From: an uncultured Bacteroidales bacterium
GTDB lineage: Bacteria > Bacteroidota > Bacteroidia > Bacteroidales > F082
Reading direction: 5' to 3'
DNA length: 11,389 nt
Assembly (NCBI GenBank): GCA_937877465.1
Contig: CALFIT010000091.1
Coordinates: 1-11,389, forward strand
Below are positions 6,770 through 11,389 of this stretch, in pieces; position 1 is the stretch's first letter, and every line of letters starts with the position of its first letter. The notes beneath the pieces were generated by a model. That model had not been told where the DNA came from and did not search any database. It saw only the letters and a list, made by a program, of their open reading frames with translations. A program made the translations under genes and the position numbers.

Positions 6770-6886
6770 GACTGGAGGCTCGGCAAAGCCTTAAACACAA
6801 ATAAGCACGAATAAGCTTGCGCCATAAAAACGCAAACTTTCCGCTTGCTTATTCCCGTGTTTATGAAATTTTGCCGATTTCCAGTC
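6770..6886. repeat. 117 bp imperfect inverted repeat (possible MITE or palindromic element)
   Basis: The left arm starts GACTGGAGGCTCGGCAAA and the right arm ends TTTTGCCGATTTCCAGTC; their ends pair with few mismatches. Inside, TAAACAC-ATAAGCA (left) pairs with TGCTTAT-GTGTTTA (right), with small bulges, and the centre is about 6822-6840. The arms are about 50 bp each. No flanking target duplication is apparent and no convincing gene lies in it. It lies upstream of both the HTH fragment (minus) and abiE (plus). Confidence 0.65.
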
Positions 6887-7012
6887 CGAGAACAAGAGCG
6901 TAAAGCCCATTGGATTAATATGTCAATTCAAATTACTGTTCTATTCGATGTCTTTTGTTTTAGTGGGACAAAAATAGGAAAAAATTGGGTTATGGAGAAT
7001 TTTTATGCTGTT

Positions 7013-7046
7013 TTTGCTTCGGTTAATCGTATTATTTCTATTTTTG
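7013..7046 (+). promoter_or_regulatory. Bacteroidetes-type promoter of the abiE operon
   Basis: TTTG at 7013-7016 and TATTTTTG at 7039-7046 are separated by 22 bp. The expected start is near 7051-7053, about 20 nt before the abiEi ATG. No Shine-Dalgarno site is evident. Confidence 0.5.
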
Positions 7047-7059
7047 CCAACTGAAAATA

Positions 7060-7070
7060 CGAAAATTTCG
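7060..7070. promoter_or_regulatory. Small palindrome at the abiE start, possible AbiEi operator
   Basis: CGAAAATTTCG is a perfect 5+1+5 palindrome between the predicted transcript start and the ATG. AbiEi antitoxins are known to repress their own promoter through repeated sites. The site is short and AT-rich, so chance occurrence is quite possible. Confidence 0.25.
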
Positions 7071-7071
7071 G

Positions 7072-7641
7072 ATGATTAGTTCGCAAGAAAATATTATGTT
7101 AGGCCTAAGCGGTTCGCCAAGGACGGCTTTTAACACAAAGAGCATTTCATTGTTACTCAATGAGAAAAGAGACAACTCTCTTACTAAAAAGCTGAACTAT
7201 TATGTGCAAAAAGGCCTTTTGCTCAATCCGCGAAAAGGAATCTATGCCAAAAGGAATTATAATCCAGAGGAATTGGCGGGACTGGTTTTCGTGCCATCAT
7301 ATATTTCATTGGAGTATGTGCTGCAAAAGTCAGGCGTGGTTTTCCAATATGATTCGGCCATCACTTCTGTCAGCTATTTGAGCCGCGAAATCGAAATGTT
7401 GGGGCAAACTTTCCGCTATCGGCAAATCAAAGGCGAGATTCTTTACAACCTTGAAGGCATCGAAAGACTTGACAACATTAATATTGCCACGCCCGAACGG
7501 GCCATCCTCGACATGATGTATCTTGATTCTGAATGTTATTTCGATAACCTCAACGGGGTCAGCAAGAAGCGCCTGTTGCAACTGCTCCCCATTTACAACT
7601 CGGCAAGACTGAACGAGCGGATTTACAAACTATTCAAATAA
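7072..7641 (+). CDS. abiEi: AbiEi-family antitoxin / transcriptional regulator (type IV TA)
   Basis: This 189-residue protein is the antitoxin half of an AbiE system. It has an N-terminal winged-helix region (about 1-60, with SLTKKLNYYVQKGLLLNPRKGIYAK typical of AbiEi wing strands), then YISLEYVL (77-84) and ATPERAILDMMYL (139-151), both conserved in the AbiEi C-terminal domain. Known for the family: AbiEi represses its operon and neutralises AbiEii without a direct toxin-antitoxin complex (type IV), and the pair gives abortive infection against phage. Length is slightly short but within the family's range. The ATG at 7072 is about 20 nt after the predicted transcript start. The toxin gene begins 8 bp after its stop. 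Confidence 0.85.
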   Translation: MISSQENIMLGLSGSPRTAFNTKSISLLLNEKRDNSLTKKLNYYVQKGLLLNPRKGIYAKRNYNPEELAGLVFVPSYISLEYVLQKSGVVFQYDSAITSVSYLSREIEMLGQTFRYRQIKGEILYNLEGIERLDNINIATPERAILDMMYLDSECYFDNLNGVSKKRLLQLLPIYNSARLNERIYKLFK

Positions 7642-7649
7642 TCATTGTC

Positions 7650-8345
7650 ATGGATCTCAATAAACACAAATTCTATATGTTGCAGATTCTGAAAGACATC
7701 TTCTCGGATGCCGACCTTGCCGCTTGTTTGGGTTTCAAAGGTGGAACGGCATTGATGTTCTTTTATGACCTGCCAAGATTCTCTGTCGACCTCGATTTCA
7801 ACCTGCTCGACCTCGCCAAGGAAGAATTGGTGTATCAAAAAGTGAGAAAAATACTGCTAACATACGGCAAAATCCACGACGAAGCCAAAAAGTTCTTTGG
7901 GCCTGTATTTGTCTTGGATTATGGGCAAAACGAAAGGAAACTGAAGGTGGAAATCTCCACCCGACAATATGATAATCATTACGAAATCAAGAACTTACTG
8001 GGAATTGAAATGCGTGTATTAGTCAAATCGGACATGTTTGCGCATAAATTGTGCGCCTTGCTCGACAGAACCGAAATCACAGGGCGCGACATTTTCGACT
8101 GCTGGTTTTTCTTGAATACGCATACACCCGTAAATGCGACTATCGTAGAAAGCAGGATGGGAATGCCCTTGCAAGATTACCTCCAACGTTGCATTGACTC
8201 CGTGGAACAAGTAAGCGACAAAACCATTATGAACGGCTTGGGTGAACTGACTGACGGTGAAACGAAAAAATTCGCCAAAACCAAGCTCAAGGAAGAGACC
8301 GTTTCGTTGCTGACATTTTTCAATGCGTTTCCTGTGACGACATGA
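7650..8345 (+). CDS. abiEii: AbiEii-family nucleotidyltransferase toxin (type IV TA)
   Basis: This is a 231-residue member of the AbiEii/MenT nucleotidyltransferase family (DNA polymerase beta-like fold). Seen: FKGGTALMF (29-37) and FSVDLDF (44-50), which supply the GG/S-type motif I and the two metal-binding aspartates D47 and D49; LKVEIS (98-103); and the later VKSDMFAHKLCALLDR (125-140) followed by GRDIFD (145-150), the conserved lysine and RDxxD region of the family. All catalytic residues appear intact, so the toxin is probably active. Known relatives transfer nucleotides, in MenT3 onto tRNA acceptor ends, to stop growth; the target here is unknown. It follows the antitoxin gene after 8 bp, in one operon, and the stop codon runs into a terminator hairpin. 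Confidence 0.87.
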   Translation: MDLNKHKFYMLQILKDIFSDADLAACLGFKGGTALMFFYDLPRFSVDLDFNLLDLAKEELVYQKVRKILLTYGKIHDEAKKFFGPVFVLDYGQNERKLKVEISTRQYDNHYEIKNLLGIEMRVLVKSDMFAHKLCALLDRTEITGRDIFDCWFFLNTHTPVNATIVESRMGMPLQDYLQRCIDSVEQVSDKTIMNGLGELTDGETKKFAKTKLKEETVSLLTFFNAFPVTT

Positions 8346-8406
8346 AAAATCGGCTCATAAACACACGAAAATCGGCCCAAACCAATGCAAATTTGAGCCG
8401 ATTTTT
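8345..8406. terminator. Terminator region between abiEii and proS with four AATCGGC-type arms
   Basis: AAAAATCGGCTCA (8345-8357) pairs with TGAGCCGATTTTT (8394-8406), a 13 bp stem with a 36-nt loop that starts at the abiEii stop codon. Two more arms, AAAATCGGCC near 8368-8378 and AAGCCGATTTT at about 8417-8427, allow alternative hairpins. The convergent proS gene ends at 8426, so the cluster probably terminates both transcripts. Confidence 0.72.
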
Positions 8407-8425
8407 TGTGAAAACCAAGCCGATT

Positions 8426-9385
8426 TTAATCCTCCGGCGTCAAAGCGGCTATCATTTCGTTGATCTTGGCCTTCACGTCGTCGACGAAGCTGTCGGGGCT
8501 GAGGTCGGCCTTGAAGCTCTTGTCGCGGGTGACAAACTCCAAGGCGTTGCGCTCCAACGTCTTCGGGCTGACCACGATGCGCAGCGGCACGCCAAGCAGG
8601 TCGGCATCGGAGAACATCACGCCCGCGCTGATGTTGCGGTCGTCGTAGATGACCTCAACGCCCGCCTTCTTCAGGTCTTCATACACCTTGTCGGCCACGC
8701 GGCGCACGTTCTCGTCGGCAACGCGCAAGGCGCACACCTCGACTTGCCACGGCGCAATGGTGATGGGCCAGATGGGACCGTAGTCGTCGCGGCTCACCTG
8801 ACAGACCGAAGCCATCAGTCGGCCCACGCCGATGCCGTAGCAGCCCATGATGGGGTATTTCAGCGTGTTGTCGCTGTCAAGATACTGCATGTTCATCGAC
8901 TCGGTGTATTTCGTGCCGAGTTGGAAGATGTTGCCCACCTCGATGCCGCGACTGACGGTGATGCTGTGCTTGCCGCACTCGGGGCAGATGCCGCCTGCCG
9001 TGGCCTTGGCGATGCTGTCGTAGCGCACCTCGCCGAGGTCGCGGGCCATGTTCATGCCCTTGTAGTGGTAGTTCGGCTTGTTGGCACCCGCCACGAAACT
9101 GTTCAAGGTCTTCAGCGACTCGTCATAGACCACGGTGATGCCTTTAGGCAAGCCCTTCGGCCCGATGAAGCCGGGGCAAATGCCCATGTCGGGAGTGACC
9201 GTGGCTGCATGTACCTCGGCGCCAATCAAGTTGCGGAGCTTGGTCTCGTTCACTTCGAGGTCGCCACGCAGGAAAGCGATGACCAACGAGTCGTCCATGT
9301 TGCGCTGATAGAGCACGGCCTTGCACGATTGCAGGGGCGAAGCGTGGAGATAATTGCACACGTCCTCAATGGTCTTTTGTTCGGT
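8426..9385 (-). CDS. proS: Prolyl-tRNA synthetase, C-terminal 319 residues (5' end missing at junction)
   Basis: ProS charges tRNA-Pro with proline. The bacterial-type fragment begins with TEQKTIEDVCNYL (about residues 1-13), the start of the YbaK-like editing insertion (to about 120, with GICPGFIGPKGL), continues through CPEC (134-137), RGIEVGNIFQLGTKY (146-160) and class II motif 3 GCYGIGVGRL (181-190), and ends with the anticodon-binding domain (about 210-319, with APWQVEV and SAGVMFSDADLLGVPLRIVV). Full-length bacterial ProS is about 570-620 residues, so the N-terminal catalytic part with motifs 1 and 2 is missing. The frame hits a TGA at 9386-9388, immediately where GC content collapses, so the gene is not truncated by mutation but joined to foreign sequence. 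The remaining 960 bp show no damage. In the real genome it is presumably complete. Confidence 0.95.
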   Translation of the reverse strand, partial: TEQKTIEDVCNYLHASPLQSCKAVLYQRNMDDSLVIAFLRGDLEVNETKLRNLIGAEVHAATVTPDMGICPGFIGPKGLPKGITVVYDESLKTLNSFVAGANKPNYHYKGMNMARDLGEVRYDSIAKATAGGICPECGKHSITVSRGIEVGNIFQLGTKYTESMNMQYLDSDNTLKYPIMGCYGIGVGRLMASVCQVSRDDYGPIWPITIAPWQVEVCALRVADENVRRVADKVYEDLKKAGVEVIYDDRNISAGVMFSDADLLGVPLRIVVSPKTLERNALEFVTRDKSFKADLSPDSFVDDVKAKINEMIAALTPED

Positions 9386-9388
9386 TCA
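9366..9388. other. Junction between bacterial and AT-rich eukaryote-like sequence
   Basis: On the minus strand CCGAACAAAAGACCA reads sensibly in two frames: as TEQKT of the ProS editing domain, and as PNKRP, the conserved end of a protein kinase domain. On the low-coordinate side the sequence is moderately GC-rich bacterial DNA; on the other it is strongly AT-rich. Both genes are cut at the same place, which points to a chimera formed at a short shared sequence. Confidence 0.85.
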
Positions 9389-11307
9389 AATCTAATCATT
9401 TTTAATACTAATTTAATTAAATATTCATTATATACTTCATATATATTTGTTTTATTAATTTTTCTTCTATTATTTTCTATAGATATTGGAAATTCTTTTG
9501 AAATAAGACAAAGTATAGTTAACCCTAAACCAAATATATCTACTTTAAAATCAAAATCTTTCATTCCTTCTTTATGTCTTAAAATTTCGGGAGCTACAAA
9601 TCTTTTTGGGCCTATTACAGTAAAATTACTTTTTAAATTAGCATATATTTTATTATTATTATTTTGGTTATCTTCATCACTTCTAATTGCAGAAATACCA
9701 AAATCCGTTATTTTTATATTATTATTTTCATCTAATAAAATATTATCTAATTTTATATCTCTATGCATTATTTCTTGTTCATGTAAATATTTTAAACCTG
9801 ATAATAATTGTTTAAATATTTTTATTATAAAATTTTGATCAATAATTTCTTTTTTTTTTATATGATCCCAATAATATTTCTCTAGAGTTCCATTAGATAC
9901 ATAATCTAAAACTAAAAAATACATTTTTTTATCCTCTGTTTGACCTTGATAAGGACTATTTTTATCATTTTCATCAGTATTATATATAGATTTTAATTTT
10001 TCTATTTTCTCAAAACCTTGGAAATATCCATAAAATCTTACTACATTTTTATGATTTAATTGCAACATAATATTTGTTTCTCTAATAAAATCATTAGATA
10101 TATCTTTTTTAACAGGTAATCTTTTAACTGCATATAATTTATTATTTAATTTTGATTTCATTTTTTCAGCGTAACCAAAAGCTCCTTTTCCTAATATAGA
10201 ATATTCTTTATTATCTGATTTAATAGATTCAAAATCTTCAGGTTTAGTTCCAATTCCTTCTAAATTAGAAGTATTTTCTGGAGGCATTGTAGTATTTAAC
10301 TCTTTTTTATTTATTTCTGATGGATCTTTTATATAATTTTCAATTTTAATTAATTCATCTAATGCTTCTCCTGCATTTGGTCTTAATAATGGATTTTCTA
10401 ATATCATTCTATTAATTAAATTTATTAAATGTTCATCATATATATTTTTCTCAATTGAATTTGTTATTATTTTTCTTTTGCCTTCGGTTAAAAAAATAGG
10501 ATGTTTTTTTGATACAAGACAAAGCATGGTTAATCCTAAACAGAATATATCTACTTTATAATCAAAATCCATTTTTCCTTTTAAAATTTCAGGAGCAACA
10601 AAATCAGTTCTACCTACTCTTGTTGAATTTGATAATAGTATATTATCTTCATCTCCTTCTTCTATATTATCTCTATGTAATGCTGATATTCCAAAATCTG
10701 TAAGTTTAGCATTGCTATTTTCATCTAATAAAATATTATTTAATTTTATATTTCTATGCATTATTTTATTTGAATGTAAATATTTTAAAACATTTAATAA
10801 TTGTTTTAATATTTTAACTACAAAATCTTGAGGAACTATATTATTATTACTTCTACATTTTTTTAAATAAGCATCAAGAGAATCATTTGGAACATATTCC
10901 AATATTAAATAATACATTTTTTTATCTTCTTTCTCTTTTTGATATAATTGATCTTTATTATCTTTATAAATATCTTTTAGCTTTTCTATATTTTCCATTC
11001 CTTGGAAATAACCATATAGTTTTACTATATGCTCATTATTTGATTCGAGCATAAAAGTAGTTTCTCTTATTATTTCTTTTGGTACATCGCCTTTTTTTAC
11101 AGGCAATTTCTTAACCGCATATATTTTATTATTTAATAAAGATTTCATTTTTTCACAAAATCCAAAATTACCTCTTTTTAATAGAGTATAATTTTGATTT
11201 CCAGATTTAATAGATTCAAAGTCTTCTGCTTTTGTACCTATTCCAACTAAATTTGCAATGTTTTCCAAAGCCATATTGGGTATTATTTTTTTTACTTCTT
11301 CTGTCAT
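9370..11307 (-). CDS. Eukaryote-like tandem protein kinase: degenerate first domain, intact second (3' end missing)
   Basis: From ATG 11307 about 646 codons encode two similar Ser/Thr-type kinase domains. Domain 1 (about 38-325): LKRGNFGF in place of the glycine loop (first Gly replaced by K44), K66, E82, HRN (184-186) where the catalytic Asp is Asn186, DFG (204-206), APE (238-240). Domain 2 (about 368-646): LGKGAFGY (372-379), K395, E410, HRD (515-517), K519, N522, DFG (535-537), APE (572-574) and the closing RP (645-646). Domain 2 looks active; domain 1 looks like a pseudokinase. Each is preceded by a repeated GIGTK-EDFESIKS leader. After residue 646 the frame runs into out-of-phase proS DNA, so the true C-terminus is lost. 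No in-frame TAA or TAG occurs, which argues against a UAR-Gln ciliate code; no introns are evident. The host could be an anaerobic protist, fungus or large virus; I cannot say which. Confidence 0.85.
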
Positions 11308-11389
11308 TTTTATTTATTTAATTTTTAATTTTTAAATTTATTTTTTTATATTTATTTTTTTTATATAATTATTAATATTTATCAATTAT
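11308..11389 (-). other. Almost pure A/T upstream region of the kinase gene
   Basis: The 82 bp before the kinase ATG are nearly all A and T. The start context is AAAAATG, A-rich as in many AT-rich protists and anaerobic fungi. There is no bacterial promoter of the TTTG/TAnnTTTG form and no Shine-Dalgarno site. Confidence 0.6.

Noticed and set aside
6845..7054. A 69-codon plus-strand ORF upstream of abiE
   Set aside because: It overlaps the right arm of the inverted repeat and the abiE promoter, and shows no domain or ribosome-binding site.
8342..9838. A 498-codon plus-strand frame crossing proS and the junction
   Set aside because: It is antisense to proS, runs through the composition break, and its translation has no recognisable motif.
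9370..11307. Horizontal transfer of a eukaryotic kinase into the bacterial chromosome
   Set aside because: The shared breakpoint truncates both proS and the kinase and the flank stays eukaryote-like to the window end; a chimeric assembly is simpler, though not proven.
1..11389. CRISPR arrays, tRNA and rRNA genes
   Set aside because: No regularly spaced repeats, cloverleaf-like segments or rRNA-like stretches were recognised by eye on either strand.

Overview
Most of this window (about 1-9385) looks like the chromosome of a gut- or rumen-type Bacteroidales bacterium, perhaps Prevotella-like. The reasons are four promoters of the Bacteroidetes form (TTTG, a 20-22 bp gap, then TAnnTTTG), weak or absent Shine-Dalgarno sites at several starts, and an anaerobic nucleotide-metabolism operon. 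The last 2 kb (about 9386-11389) is unlike the rest: extremely AT-rich, encoding a eukaryotic-style tandem protein kinase. It meets the bacterial sequence inside a truncated proS gene. The simplest reading is a chimeric contig, not a natural locus.

Layout. 1-125: left end of an IS3-family-like insertion sequence, cut by the window edge. 171-2018 (minus): a two-gene module, an ABC/SMC-class ATPase followed 6 bp later by a small TOPRIM-like protein, resembling split OLD/RloAB/PARIS-type anti-phage pairs. 2208-5113 (plus): promoter, cobalamin riboswitch, then nrdD and nrdG, overlapping by 7 bp and closed by a bidirectional terminator. These encode the oxygen-sensitive, B12-independent class III ribonucleotide reductase and its radical-SAM activase; the riboswitch should shut them down when B12 is plentiful. 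5142-6425 (minus): an AAA_14/DUF4143-type ATPase. 6426-7071: a non-coding stretch with a small possible HTH-gene remnant, a 117 bp imperfect inverted repeat and promoters. 7072-8345 (plus): an AbiEi/AbiEii type IV toxin-antitoxin pair. 8345-8428: a cluster of inverted AATCGGC motifs acting as terminator between convergent genes. 8426-9385 (minus): C-terminal half of prolyl-tRNA synthetase.

The bacterial part therefore mixes housekeeping genes (nrdDG, proS) with accessory defence and mobile genes (IS, ATPase/TOPRIM pair, DUF4143 ATPase, AbiE). The points most worth a second look are the B12 riboswitch on a class III reductase, the ATPase/TOPRIM pair, the long inverted repeat at 6770-6886, and, in the foreign tail, a pseudokinase-kinase tandem.
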